Positions 8,379-17,475 of a stretch of 64,000 nt of DNA are shown here, in pieces. The DNA is taken from NCBI GenBank assembly GCA_905182465.1, contig CAJJBI010000002.1:62001-126000 (forward strand), in the 5' to 3' direction. How positions within the stretch are numbered: position 1 is the stretch's first letter; every line of letters starts with the position of its first letter. A program made the translations under genes and the position numbers. This DNA is from Opitutaceae bacterium BACL24 MAG-120322-bin51. GTDB lineage: Bacteria; Verrucomicrobiota; Verrucomicrobiia; Opitutales; Coraliomargaritaceae. The notes under the pieces are model-generated. The model was not told the DNA's origin, searched no databases, and saw only the letters and a program-made list of their open reading frames with translations.

Positions 8379-10091
8379 CTATTTACCATTGGTAGGTTTA
8401 GGAGTCGGAGGCGACTTGAGCTTACGCGCTTCTAGATCCCAGCGCGAAGCAATGACGGGCTCATTTTGGGCAGCTGCAATGCGTGCGCCGCCTTCATAAA
8501 GTGAGATTTTTAACTGCTTATCTAGGTCGCGTTCTTCGAGTAAGTTTTTATAAATATTAAAGGCCATCTCACCCTCATCAAGTTTGTGGAGAAAGTTGGC
8601 GATTTTCTGCACGAGAACGAAATCGTCTGGCGAGAACCTGGTTATAAAGCGGATAATCTTCAAAACTTCGACTGCTTCGCGGTTCTTAGACTCGCCTGCG
8701 TAAAGCTGTGCAAGTCGATAAGCCAAGGCGAGTGAAGGCTGTGATATGAACTTAGATCGGGCATACGCGATCGCTGACTCGCTACCCTCCTCCGCAAGCA
8801 TGCGATTGATTTCACGGATACTCGCGTAGGCGGTGAAGGTCGACCCTTCGGAAGATTTCAATTGCTCAGCTAGACTCACTTTGAAGGGACGATAGAGCGG
8901 ATCACCGATCGCCACGCTTTGCCAGCTAAGTGAAGGCGTACTCAAGGCAACGGCCTCACCAAAGTTGCCCCCACTCATCAGGTGAGCCAACAAGACTTGC
9001 GGGCGGTGCGTGTACTCGAGGTAAGGTTCGTAGACATTACCCACAGTCGCGCAGTAACCTTGGGCAACGAATGCACCAAGCCAAGTCTTAGTGCTGCGCA
9101 CAGAGGTCCCCGAGAAGCTGTGTAGGTGAAAGCCGATAGCACCGGGCGGCACCGGCCAGCGTGGCGAACGCCACTGCGCCTGAGCATGCGGGCGATACCA
9201 GCCCATGTAGATCGCTGGCGCATCGAGTCGATCGCGGTGATTCATGGCGCGCTTGCTCGTCTCGTAATCAATATCAAAAAATGCCGCTTCGGCAATGGCA
9301 CCAGCCGCACGAATCCACTCGTCCCCTTTTGCATGAGGACCACCTGTATCTATATAGGCACGCCCCATGAGCCCGATTTCCTCGGCTTTAAGTGTGCGGT
9401 CGATTAGATTCATCACATTTGCCTTGGTCGGCCCATCCAAGCGGGTAACACGGAGTAAGCGGTTCGCATCGGTCGACGATATACTACTTTTTTCAAAGTA
9501 TGGATTCGGGACTAGCGCCGTCATCGAGGTCTGAGGGGGCGCGAGAAGGAGCGCAATTTCCCCATCGACCGAGCCGTTGTTGACCCGGAACTGTGCGGAC
9601 AAATTTGCGGTGCTCTCCTCAAGCAGCAGCGGATCGTTGGCAATGCGCAGAGGCACGCCTTTGATCAAAACGACGAATGGAATGTTGTGGATCGAAACGG
9701 AAAGACGCTCCCGTCCATAGGCGTCTTTTGAGCGATCTTTAACACCTTTGACCCATTCATTTTCGATCAAAGCATTGAGCAATGGGTTGGCCACAGTCTT
9801 CGCATACTCTGCGATGGTAATGGTCTCTTTGATAGGCGCACTGAGCTGCACGATGCGTGATTCGGGGATACCGCGCTGACGGGCGTAGTGTTGACCTATG
9901 GACAGCGAGTCAGGATCGTTTCGATTGACGACGATGACCATCTCCTTAGCCAATGCTGCGTTGGTCTGAGCTGGTAGGCTAATGGCGAAGTTGACGAGTA
10001 AAAGCGCATAAGCCGTACCGGTCAGGCAAACGGACCACCCTTCCTTTAGGAAGAAAAAGAGCTCTCTGGAATATCTATTAAAATTAAACAT
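8379..10091 (-). CDS. TIGR03790 family protein
   Basis: Member of TIGR03790, an uncharacterised family of envelope-associated proteins in Planctomycetes, Verrucomicrobia and others. The 570-residue protein has a hydrophobic signal or anchor at about 20-42, then VVNRNDPDSLSIGQHYARQRGIP (about 55-75), the family's recognisable opening, and PFVVLIKGVPLRI (about 130). A middle domain ends near 390 (AIGDPLYRPF); the C-terminal 150 residues are helical and TPR-like (LAYRLAQLYAGESKNREAVEVL). It starts 3 bases after the amidase stop, so the two genes are almost certainly one transcript, suggesting a cell-surface role. Its biochemical activity is unknown. Confidence 0.85.
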   Translation of the reverse strand: MFNFNRYSRELFFFLKEGWSVCLTGTAYALLLVNFAISLPAQTNAALAKEMVIVVNRNDPDSLSIGQHYARQRGIPESRIVQLSAPIKETITIAEYAKTVANPLLNALIENEWVKGVKDRSKDAYGRERLSVSIHNIPFVVLIKGVPLRIANDPLLLEESTANLSAQFRVNNGSVDGEIALLLAPPQTSMTALVPNPYFEKSSISSTDANRLLRVTRLDGPTKANVMNLIDRTLKAEEIGLMGRAYIDTGGPHAKGDEWIRAAGAIAEAAFFDIDYETSKRAMNHRDRLDAPAIYMGWYRPHAQAQWRSPRWPVPPGAIGFHLHSFSGTSVRSTKTWLGAFVAQGYCATVGNVYEPYLEYTHRPQVLLAHLMSGGNFGEAVALSTPSLSWQSVAIGDPLYRPFKVSLAEQLKSSEGSTFTAYASIREINRMLAEEGSESAIAYARSKFISQPSLALAYRLAQLYAGESKNREAVEVLKIIRFITRFSPDDFVLVQKIANFLHKLDEGEMAFNIYKNLLEERDLDKQLKISLYEGGARIAAAQNEPVIASRWDLEARKLKSPPTPKPTNGK

Positions 10092-10094
10092 ACA

Positions 10095-11051
10095 CTACGG
10101 GATCCGTTGTAGGCGTTTATGGTATTGTATAATGCCATCGTAGAGGCTTTGGGCAAGCGATTGTCGAAAGGTAGCGGAACGCACCTTATGTGCCGTCTCA
10201 GGATTGGAAACGAATCCGAGTTCTAGTAACACTCCAGGGCAGTCCAGATGTTTGAGCACTAGAAAACGAGCCCGCTTTAGTCCGCGATCGGTGCCGCCCA
10301 TAGTCTGCACCAGTGAGCGCTGCACATGGTAGCCGAGCAGTGTATTCCACGGATCTTGATCATTACCATCGTAACGACGGCTATCACCACGCCCAGGCTC
10401 AGAATATTTCGAAGAGGCCTGATACTGCGGCGTGAGTGCAAAAGTTTCATAGCCCTCCGCAGTGGTTCGAGCGGCGGCGTTAAAGTGAATACTAATAAAG
10501 AGGTCGCCCTTCGCCCGATTGGCAATCTGCGGCCGGCGTTCAAGTGGTATAAAGACATCGCTATCACGAGTCATGACAACCTCGTAGCCTTTGCGTTCTA
10601 ACATGAATTTGAGTCGTCGGGACACATCGAGCGTGAGGTCCTTTTCGTGGAGTCGGTAAGCATCGTTCTTTGCACCGCCATCTCTGCCTCCATGCCCCGC
10701 GTCAATGATGATACGTCGAAGTGCAGGCTTTTCAGGAAATGCCTGCGGCGTGAGGATGGGCTGAAGGACGTGTTGGTAGTCTGCCTTAGCCATGTAAAGC
10801 CGACTGCTCGACTCAATCGTTGGAAAGCCTAGGTAGATAGGTATGCTATTTAAATAAAGGACGCGCTTGCCCTTACCGATATCAATATTTGTCCACTGGC
10901 TACGGAGACGAAAGGTCTTATTGCCACTCAACCAATACGCCTTCATTCCGAGTCGTCCACCTGCGGTCGCTAGATCGATATAGCTGCGCCCGTCGTGCTG
11001 AATTTCCACACGCTGAGCGGTAGTCATTGATGGAGTGATTACCAGAAGCAC
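10095..11051 (-). CDS. N-acetylmuramoyl-L-alanine amidase (Amidase_3)
   Basis: Zinc amidase that cuts the MurNAc-L-alanine bond in peptidoglycan. An N-terminal domain (about 15-100) with DGRSYIDLATAGGRLGM resembles copper-amine-oxidase-like domains found in such amidases. The catalytic domain (about 110-315) shows the zinc ligands in IIDAGHGGRDGG, LHEKDL and LFISIHFNAA, plus the catalytic glutamate in LLELGFVSN. The chosen GTG (11051) gives a hydrophobic start (LLVITPSMTTAQ) without the usual basic n-region. In the neighbouring frame just upstream lies KRLILIGCFW, so the true signal peptide may be split by an indel near 11050. An ATG at 11027 would leave no export signal. It leads the TIGR03790 gene. 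Confidence 0.9.
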   Translation of the reverse strand: MLLVITPSMTTAQRVEIQHDGRSYIDLATAGGRLGMKAYWLSGNKTFRLRSQWTNIDIGKGKRVLYLNSIPIYLGFPTIESSSRLYMAKADYQHVLQPILTPQAFPEKPALRRIIIDAGHGGRDGGAKNDAYRLHEKDLTLDVSRRLKFMLERKGYEVVMTRDSDVFIPLERRPQIANRAKGDLFISIHFNAAARTTAEGYETFALTPQYQASSKYSEPGRGDSRRYDGNDQDPWNTLLGYHVQRSLVQTMGGTDRGLKRARFLVLKHLDCPGVLLELGFVSNPETAHKVRSATFRQSLAQSLYDGIIQYHKRLQRIP

Positions 11052-11297
11052 CCAATGAGTATCAGTCTCTTAGATGCAAAAAAACACTTTTGACCTTGTA
11101 AGTCGGATCGCGGACCAGCGAGATCGCATCCCTCAATTTCACCAGAGCCTAAAAGAAAATGAAAGGGAAAGTTCTTCTGAGACAAGCACCTGCACAGTCG
11201 TACTAGCGAATTGAGTGAGTAAAATAATTTGAATCGGATAAGACTTCGCTGAAGTGCCCCGACCCACATAACTCAAGCTTTCAAACCCAGGATAAAA

Positions 11298-11984
11298 CTA
11301 GGGCTGGGCCTCTTCCTTTTCGTGCTCTTCGACATCCTCGACATCTTCGACATCCTCAAAATCTTCTTCTTCGTGATCCTCATGATCCTCCAGTTGATGA
11401 TCGGGCTTGTTGAATTTCAAAACGCGCTTCGCCTCAGGAAGGGGGGAAAGTATCTGGGTGACCTGACGGCCCACAAGTCTTGGATCAGAATCAGCAGAAG
11501 CAACGCCTTCGAGTTCCTTCGCGGCCAGTTTCACACGCTCAAAACCGAGTTGGCGGTGCTCGTTTTCGCGACCCCGGAATTGAAGCGTAAGCTTTACCTT
11601 ATTTCCATGGTCGAGAAAACCTTCTGCACGGCGCAGCTTGGTCACAAAGTCGTGCTCACCAATACCGACACGGAATTTGACTTCCTTTAACTTGGTGGTG
11701 GCCTGCTTCGTCTCCTTAGCTTTCTTGCTCTCTTCGTAAAGATACTTGCCAAAGTCTAGGATACGGCAGACCGGTGGACGCGCTGAGGGAGACAGTTCAA
11801 TCAAATCAAGCCCTACCTTTTTCGCTAGTTCGAGCGCCTTGCGAGGCGGCATCACACCGAGATTAGTTCCCTCGGGGCCTATCACGCGGACTTCTACTGC
11901 GCGAATGCGATCATTTCTTCTAAGGCCTTTAGGGCCACGGTTACGGTTCTGGTATTTGCCGCGAGAGTTCGGGTATTTTGGCAT
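11298..11984 (-). CDS. infC: Translation initiation factor IF-3 with acidic C-terminal tail
   Basis: Binds the 30S subunit, discriminates initiator tRNA and start codon, and keeps subunits apart. Residues about 20-190 are canonical IF-3: [16 protein letters not shown], the N-domain/linker [15 protein letters not shown] (about 92-106), and the C-domain with [12 protein letters not shown]. After [12 protein letters not shown] a roughly 35-residue tail follows, composed almost entirely of D, E, H and V ([22 protein letters not shown]). Length is 228 residues versus about 180 in E. coli. No rpmI-rplT follow, unlike the common infC operon. The ATG at 11984 fits the family N-terminus. Confidence 0.95.
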   Translation of the reverse strand: MPKYPNSRGKYQNRNRGPKGLRRNDRIRAVEVRVIGPEGTNLGVMPPRKALELAKKVGLDLIELSPSARPPVCRILDFGKYLYEESKKAKETKQATTKLKEVKFRVGIGEHDFVTKLRRAEGFLDHGNKVKLTLQFRGRENEHRQLGFERVKLAAKELEGVASADSDPRLVGRQVTQILSPLPEAKRVLKFNKPDHQLEDHEDHEEEDFEDVEDVEDVEEHEKEEAQP

Positions 11985-12050
11985 GAATTGGTTATGAGTA
12001 ATATCTACGAAGTGAACTACTGTTTAAGCCATCGTAACTGTGTTTCAACC

Positions 12051-12422
12051 CTAAATACTGAAGCTTTCGCCGCAACTGCAGCTCGACTTGGCGTTTGGGT
12101 TGCTGAACTTAAAGCCACCACCCACCATTTTGTCGGAATAGTCGAGGTGTGTGCCCCGCAGGTAAAGGGCGCTCTTGGTATCGACCAAAATCTGGGCACC
12201 CGACGAGCGCACTAAGATGTCACCCCGCTTCGGATCACCGACAAACTTCATTTTGTAGCTCAGACCATTACACCCGCCGCCAGTAATTTTGACCCGCAAG
12301 TAATCTCCCTTTTCCTCACGCTCGACCAGCGAGGACAGCTTCGTGCCGGCTGCAGCTGAAACCAAAACCAGCTTTTCATTACCTAAGCGCACGCCTTCGG
12401 GTGCTTCGAGAGTATTAACCAT
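12051..12422 (-). CDS. Iron-sulfur cluster carrier/insertion protein (IscA/ErpA family)
   Basis: A-type carrier that delivers Fe-S clusters to apoproteins. At 123 residues it is slightly longer than usual because of a short N-terminal lead. Cluster ligands are present in GGGCNGLSY (about residue 50) and in the C-terminal SCSCGESF (C-x-C). Whether it is IscA, ErpA or SufA cannot be decided from sequence alone. It sits 66 bases upstream of infC, downstream of pdxA, on the same strand. sufS lies 4 kb away, and the nearby nuo operon and dinG encode major Fe-S clients. Confidence 0.92.
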   Translation of the reverse strand: MVNTLEAPEGVRLGNEKLVLVSAAAGTKLSSLVEREEKGDYLRVKITGGGCNGLSYKMKFVGDPKRGDILVRSSGAQILVDTKSALYLRGTHLDYSDKMVGGGFKFSNPNAKSSCSCGESFSI

Positions 12423-12456
12423 TGCAGTTAGATCGGTATCTAAAACAGAGAGCGCG

Positions 12457-13401
12457 TCAAGCAGGGGTGTCTTGAATTGTTAACTCGCGCGCCACTTTGA
12501 GCGCAGCGGCAAAGCTTGCAGGATTGGCTTTACCCTGCCCCGCTAGATCGAATGCAGTGCCATGATCTGGACTGGTGCGCACGTAGGGCAAACCGAGCGT
12601 GAGGTTCACCGCGGAGTCGAACTCGAGCGTCTTGACAGCCGCGAGCGCTTGATCGTGGTAGGCGGCCACCACCACGTCGAAGTCGCCTTGGCGTTGACGG
12701 TGAAAGACGGTGTCTCCCGGTAAACATGGAGACAAACCTGGAATTTTCTCGCGCAGACGGTCGAGCGCAGGATCGAGCACTTCGAGTTCTTCTTTACCCA
12801 AAATACCGCCTTCCCCTGCGTGCGGATTGATTCCACAGACGCCGATGCGTGGTGCCTCCACTCCTAGTTGCACAGCGAGATGATACGCACGGTGGACTGC
12901 TTTCTCGAGAGTGACTGCATCCAGTGACTCAGCAACCTCGCGTAGTGGAATATGCCAAGTTGCCAGAACGACACGTAGTTCTTCTCCGATAAAGGCCATC
13001 GTAGGATCGCCACCCCAAGCTTTCGCAAAAAATTCGGTCTGCCCCGGAAAGTTGAAGCCCACTTGTTGCAGCCAATGCTTACTCACAGGCCCCGTCACGA
13101 CACCTCTGAATCGACCTTCGCGACAGCCTGCTGCCGCACACTCCATTGCCTCTAGAGCGAGGCGAGCCCCCTCAGTAGAAGGGGCGCCTGACTGGGGTAT
13201 GTAATCCGGATTACCGACTGCTTCATAATTCAATCCATAAAGCTTGCTGACTGAAGACGCCCACTGCTCCGGACCAATCAGAAGGCAATCGTCAGCGCAC
13301 AGTGAATCCTCGCGCAGAACTGACTCGATCACCTCAGGGCCGACTCCTGCAGGATCGCCACATGTAATGGCCAGAGGTAGACTGGAGTTCAATTTAATCA
13401 C
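12457..13401 (-). CDS. pdxA: 4-hydroxythreonine-4-phosphate dehydrogenase
   Basis: NAD-dependent enzyme of the DXP-dependent pyridoxal 5'-phosphate pathway. The GTG at 13401 gives 314 residues and overlaps the lpxA stop by 8 bases (GTGATTAA); a longer frame to 13482 runs inside lpxA and adds 27 non-family residues. Motifs include ITCGDPAGVGPEV (about 13-25), VTGPVSKHWLQ, a GQTEFFA-like segment (FPGQTEFFAKAWG), GINPHAGEGG with a metal-binding histidine, and AAYHDQALAAVK near residue 245. The overlap implies translational coupling to lpxA. Confidence 0.94.
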   Translation of the reverse strand: MIKLNSSLPLAITCGDPAGVGPEVIESVLREDSLCADDCLLIGPEQWASSVSKLYGLNYEAVGNPDYIPQSGAPSTEGARLALEAMECAAAGCREGRFRGVVTGPVSKHWLQQVGFNFPGQTEFFAKAWGGDPTMAFIGEELRVVLATWHIPLREVAESLDAVTLEKAVHRAYHLAVQLGVEAPRIGVCGINPHAGEGGILGKEELEVLDPALDRLREKIPGLSPCLPGDTVFHRQRQGDFDVVVAAYHDQALAAVKTLEFDSAVNLTLGLPYVRTSPDHGTAFDLAGQGKANPASFAAALKVARELTIQDTPA

Positions 13402-14182
13402 GCGTCGATTGGATAAAGCCTCGCTTGCCAGTCTCGAAAAATTTGAGGAAATGGGCGCCCGGAGCCGTCGAGCCAAACTCATGTTCGCGAGCAGCCGCGT
13501 CGGCTTTCTTTTTCAAATTCCCTCCCCCAAAAAAGACCGCCCGGTAGCAGCGCTTGAGGTCTTTAATCTCGCACGGTTCAAACTGACCACGCCGCAAGCC
13601 GACCAGATTCAGCCCATGCGCTTCGCTACGCTCAGCTGCCATTACGTAAGGGGGTACATCGGCTGTCATCATGGCATTCGCTCCGATCATACAATAGGCA
13701 CCGATTCGGCAAAACTGGTGAATTCCAACGCCACCCCCGACGAAAGCCTTTTCACCAATGCTAACGTGCCCCGCTATCATCGCATTGTTGGCAAGAATCA
13801 CCCCGTCCTCCAATACACAGTCATGGGCCACATGAGAGTTCGCCATCAGGAAGCAATCTTCCCCGATAACTGTCTTGGAACCAGCTACACTTGCACGGTT
13901 AACCGTCACCGCCTCACGTATAACCGTTCGGTCGCCGATCTCGACATGGCTCACCGTACTTGGATCGAAGCCCAGGGCCTGAGGGTCGCCGCTAATTACT
14001 GCAAAAGAATCTACCTTCACCGCGTCACCAAGCCTCGCGTGCTTACGAATGATCGCATAAGCCTCAATCTGGCAGTCGCGCCCGATTTGGACGTCTGCTT
14101 CGATCAACGCGCCCGCACCGACTGTAGAGCCTGCACCTATTTGCGCCGATAAATCGACGATCGCTGTTGGGTGAACTTCCAT
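13394..14182 (-). CDS. lpxA: Acyl-ACP--UDP-N-acetylglucosamine O-acyltransferase
   Basis: First committed step of lipid A synthesis, adding a 3-hydroxyacyl chain to UDP-GlcNAc. The 262 residues match the family. Left-handed beta-helix hexapeptide repeats run from about 5 to 190 (IGAGSTVGAGALIEADVQIG and onwards). The catalytic histidine lies in MANSHVAHDCVLEDG (HVAHD), followed by IGHQF-like IHQFCRIG and the C-terminal helical domain beginning near GLNLVGLRRGQF. It heads the lpxA-pdxA pair on the minus strand and, with waaA, shows the organism makes lipopolysaccharide. Confidence 0.95.
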   Translation of the reverse strand: MEVHPTAIVDLSAQIGAGSTVGAGALIEADVQIGRDCQIEAYAIIRKHARLGDAVKVDSFAVISGDPQALGFDPSTVSHVEIGDRTVIREAVTVNRASVAGSKTVIGEDCFLMANSHVAHDCVLEDGVILANNAMIAGHVSIGEKAFVGGGVGIHQFCRIGAYCMIGANAMMTADVPPYVMAAERSEAHGLNLVGLRRGQFEPCEIKDLKRCYRAVFFGGGNLKKKADAAAREHEFGSTAPGAHFLKFFETGKRGFIQSTRD

Positions 14183-14294
14183 AGTTAAACAAACTCACGG
14201 AGTGTGCAGATTGTCAATCTGCGACGGGGACTTGAAATGTAGCGTGCACGCGTGCCGAGCGCGCATAGACTAGACTCACCTAATTAAACAATAC

Positions 14295-14912
14295 TCATTC
14301 ACCAAACAGATTCATCTGCGGCTCTTTGACCATGTCATAGATCTTCAGAATCCGCATCATCTGGAGCAGGTCTGACTTTTGGTAGCTGTGATTGACCTCT
14401 ACATTACGCAGTAGATTTTCCAGAATCGTGCTAAAAGTTATGATGCCATCGACCCCCTGCTCTTTCAGGAGCTCAATACTTTCGGTGCGCTGAGGGTCAC
14501 TCGTCGGGAGGCTGGGCAACACCAGAATCTTAGTGAATCCGCCTGAACCCACAACCTCAGGATCGACCTCGCCCTCGTCGAAGCTGAAGTAAGTCTCTGC
14601 CTTATTGAGCACCTCCTTTTTCAAGAAATCAAAGACCCGCGAACTGCTCTTAAGCATAGCTGGTGTAAAGCGCGAGGTATGCCACGCCTTAACCACTACA
14701 ATGGCGCGACGAATCTTCGCCATATCTGCCGAAAAAAGTTGGAAGCCCGCGGGCACACCATCAATCGGAGCGTTTGGATTATAGACAACTAGATCAATCT
14801 CCTCATCCGCTCGCTTCTTTCGTGATTGAACAAGATACTTACGTAACTGTCGCACAAAGAACCCGTTCAGTTCAAAATACTCACGCACAATGTTTTCGTC
14901 AAAGCCAGCCAT
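14295..14912 (-). CDS. Conserved-looking protein of unknown function
   Basis: I do not recognise a named family. The 205-residue protein is soluble, with no signal peptide or membrane segment. The N-terminal third has EEIDLVVYNPNAP then AKIRRAIVVVKAWHTSRFTP, a spacing reminiscent of PD-(D/E)XK nuclease folds (E-x-D ... xxxK), but where a catalytic glutamate would sit before the lysine there is a valine. The middle has GSGGFTKILVLPSLPTS, and a C-terminal helical part contains a leucine-rich DLLQMMRILKIYDMVKEP. It sits between the phosphoesterase gene and lpxA on the same strand, separated from each by over 100 bases. Composition matches the neighbours, so it is probably native. Confidence 0.7.
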   Translation of the reverse strand: MAGFDENIVREYFELNGFFVRQLRKYLVQSRKKRADEEIDLVVYNPNAPIDGVPAGFQLFSADMAKIRRAIVVVKAWHTSRFTPAMLKSSSRVFDFLKKEVLNKAETYFSFDEGEVDPEVVGSGGFTKILVLPSLPTSDPQRTESIELLKEQGVDGIITFSTILENLLRNVEVNHSYQKSDLLQMMRILKIYDMVKEPQMNLFGE

Positions 14913-15042
14913 CGAGCGCGATAAAAGGCAGAGATTACAAAAAGGTCAATGATTTGGAATCTTACTTAGGTTGGACAAAGCCTAATTAAAATCCATCTAC
15001 CTTGCGCAGCGATCCGCCACGGGCATGTGCGAGACTCCGAGC

Positions 15043-15988
15043 CTATCCTCGGCGCAGGGTGTGCAAAGTCACTTCAGCGGGGCAGTTCAATCGCACGGGG
15101 AGACCACTCCCGCCAGTACCTCGACTGGTGTAACCTTGGAGGTTTCCATCTCGCCAAGCTCCAGATAAGACACGGCGTGGTGCGCTGCCGTCATGCATAA
15201 TCACATAGCCACCGGGGAGGCAGATCTGACCGCCGTGAGTATGGCCAGCTATGAGGAAATCGATGCCCCTCTCTTCGGCGATCCTATGAGTTTGCGGGGC
15301 GTGTGACAGTAATACCTTTATCGCACCCGACGGTACACCGTCTAAGGCGCGCTCGAGATTGTGAGTTTTATAAAAGTTGGGATCGTCGATACCGATGAGA
15401 CAAAGTTCGGCTTCGCCTCGACGGAGCATAATGTGTTCATTGAGTAGGAAGCGAATACCGGCTGATTCCATGGCAGGGACTTTAGCCAACGAGTCGTGAT
15501 TACCAAGGATAGCAAATTTTGGCTGCTCGACCTCGGCTAGGATATCAATCGTTGCTACGGTCGCACCGGAATGTTCGCCAAAGGTGCAAGTGCGGAAGTC
15601 CCCCGTCAGTGCGAGGCAATCATAATCCAAAGGGGAAATAATTTCTTTCACTCGCGACAGGGAAGTCGGGGTGCAAGTCCGCGTGTAGGTCGCTCAACTG
15701 AAGTATGGTGTATCCATCGAATTCAGGCGGAAGGTTTTTCAATCGCACTTCGTTACGTACGACTTGGATATCGAAATAGTTTCGGACGGCACGATTCCAG
15801 AAGCCGCTAAGCTTTAGGCAAAATTTGATCGAACCGTAGAGATCGATTTTATTTTCCAAACGAAAAAGACCTTTACCCTGCCTTGCCCCGCGACACTCTC
15901 GCATACCTTGCTCCGCCGCCATGCGCGCGGCAAACTCGGCTTCACCGAGGCGAGCAGCGTAGTGCTGGAGTTCTTCGGGGATGTACAT
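15043..15988 (-). pseudogene. Calcineurin-like metallophosphoesterase, frameshifted (possible LpxG)
   Basis: Two-metal phosphohydrolase. The first part (15988 to 15620) carries an N-terminal region with a basic helix and ILQLSDLHADLHPDFP, the DxH metal motif. The rest (to 15043) lies in the next frame and carries CLALTGDF (GD), FAILGNHD (GNHD), VLLSHAP and IAGHTHGGQ. Removing one G from the GGG run at 15660-15662 joins them as ...DFLSRVKEIISP.... Combined length is about 315 residues. It resembles the YkuE/YaeI group, which includes chlamydial LpxG, the UDP-2,3-diacylglucosamine pyrophosphatase. The nearby lpxA makes that role attractive, but YkuE-type proteins have other functions. The indel is probably an assembly error. 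Confidence 0.82.
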
Positions 15989-16092
15989 TTAAAAAAATAA
16001 TGGGTAGGCGACTGCCCTCGATCGCTACGATACGGGGAAGACTTTGACGAGATGCTGCGCTTGGAGTGAGGGTCTCACCCATGCGAAATAGA

Positions 16093-17322
16093 TTAACCGA
16101 AGAAACGCTGCATCTTAGTCACCGCAGTCACCAAGCGGTCGACGTCTTCAAAGTCATTGTAGAAAGCGAATGAGGCACGTGCTGTGGCAGGCACGCCGAA
16201 GCGCTTGAGTAGCGGTTGAGTGCAGTGGTGTCCGGCGCGCACCGCAACGCCATCGGCATCGAGGAATGTCCCGATGTCGTGCGGGTGGATATCGTCGATC
16301 ACGAAGGAAAGGATGGAGGCTTTGTCCGCCGAGGTGCCAATAATGCGTAGACCGTCAATCGCTGAGAGCTTTGCGGTCGCATCTTTGAGCAGGGCGTTTT
16401 CATGGGCGAGTGCACCCGCCCGGTCTAGGCTCCACACATAGTCGATGGCAGCAGAAAGACTGATCACACCCTCGATGTGCGGGGTGCCTGCTTCGAATTT
16501 CCCAGGGATGCCTTTGTAAGTGGTGCCGTCGAAATCGACGCGCTCAATCATGTCGCCACCGCTCTGATAAGGGGGGAACTTTTCGAGCCACTCTCGTTTC
16601 CCCCATAGCACACCAACGCCAGTAGACGCAAAGACTTTGTGGGCTGAAAAAACAAAGAAGTCGCAGTCGATTTCAGCCATATCGACGGGCATGTGGGGCA
16701 CGGACTGACAGCCGTCGAGCAATACGGGGATGTCGCGCGCATGGGCTTGGTCAATGATTTCTCTAACGGGATTTATTGTACCGAGAGAATTGGAGATGTG
16801 CACGACGCTAACAAGTTTGGTCTTATCCGAAAGGAGCGCGGCGTAGGCTTCCATGTCGAGATCGCCAGAATCGAGCACGGGAACGACCTTAAGAATAGCA
16901 CCCGTTTTTTCAGCAGCAATTTGCCATGGCACAATATTCGCATGGTGCTCCATGTGGGTGATGAGAATCTCATCGCCAGCAGAGAGTTGAGTTTCCACGA
17001 AACCATGCGCGATAAGATTGATCCCCTCAGTCGCACCGCGCACAAAGATAATTTCGTCTTGATCAGGTGCGCCAATAAACTTGGCAGTTTTGGCGCGAGC
17101 AGACTCGTAGGCGTCTGTCGCTTGCTCGCTGAGATAGTGAACGCCGCGATGGATGTTGGAATTCTCCGTACGGTAGTAGCGGTCGATGGCTTCGATCACG
17201 GAAGTGGGCTTTTGCGATGTGGCACCGTTATCCAAGAAGGTCAAAGGTTTACCCCGCACCTCGGTTGAGAGAATGGGAAAGTCGGCGCGGACTCGGGCAA
17301 AATCAAATGTAGAGGGTGTCAT
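16093..17322 (-). CDS. sufS: Cysteine desulfurase, SufS type
   Basis: PLP enzyme that takes sulfur from cysteine for Fe-S cluster assembly. About 409 residues. The PLP lysine is in [15 protein letters not shown] (about 225), the group-II marker [11 protein letters not shown] (about 365) contains the persulfide cysteine, and [12 protein letters not shown] and the N-terminal [11 protein letters not shown]-like segment ([13 protein letters not shown]) are SufS/CsdA hallmarks. A GTG at 17325 immediately precedes the ATG at 17322; the ATG is preferred. No other suf gene is adjacent, unlike the usual sufBCDS cluster. Confidence 0.94.
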   Translation of the reverse strand: MTPSTFDFARVRADFPILSTEVRGKPLTFLDNGATSQKPTSVIEAIDRYYRTENSNIHRGVHYLSEQATDAYESARAKTAKFIGAPDQDEIIFVRGATEGINLIAHGFVETQLSAGDEILITHMEHHANIVPWQIAAEKTGAILKVVPVLDSGDLDMEAYAALLSDKTKLVSVVHISNSLGTINPVREIIDQAHARDIPVLLDGCQSVPHMPVDMAEIDCDFFVFSAHKVFASTGVGVLWGKREWLEKFPPYQSGGDMIERVDFDGTTYKGIPGKFEAGTPHIEGVISLSAAIDYVWSLDRAGALAHENALLKDATAKLSAIDGLRIIGTSADKASILSFVIDDIHPHDIGTFLDADGVAVRAGHHCTQPLLKRFGVPATARASFAFYNDFEDVDRLVTAVTKMQRFFG

Positions 17323-17451
17323 CACTGAGACTACACTCGCTTAACACGCCAGAATCTCAACTGAAAAGGTAAGTATAATGAAGGGACCCATGAAATGCCC
17401 TCAGAACGCTTCGCTTGTCCTAAAGAAGTCGCCAGAGACCCGGTCTTGGCG

Positions 17452-17468
17452 GACGCGCAGTGCGCGTC
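17452..17468. repeat. GC-rich perfect hairpin after trpS
   Basis: GACGCGC (17452-17458) pairs with GCGCGTC (17462-17468) around AGT, 7 bases beyond the trpS stop. A second small inverted repeat, AGACC/GGTCT, follows. No T-run follows on the minus strand, so it is not a textbook intrinsic terminator. It may cause pausing or protect the mRNA 3' end. Confidence 0.45.
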
Positions 17469-17475
17469 TCTCCAT

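Noticed and set aside
13244-14152. A 302-codon open frame on the plus strand
   Set aside because: It is antisense to lpxA and pdxA, whose products are unmistakable, and its translation is low-complexity in style with no recognisable motif.
16693-17268. A 191-codon plus-strand open frame
   Set aside because: Antisense to sufS, which has complete family motifs; typical shadow in GC-moderate coding DNA.
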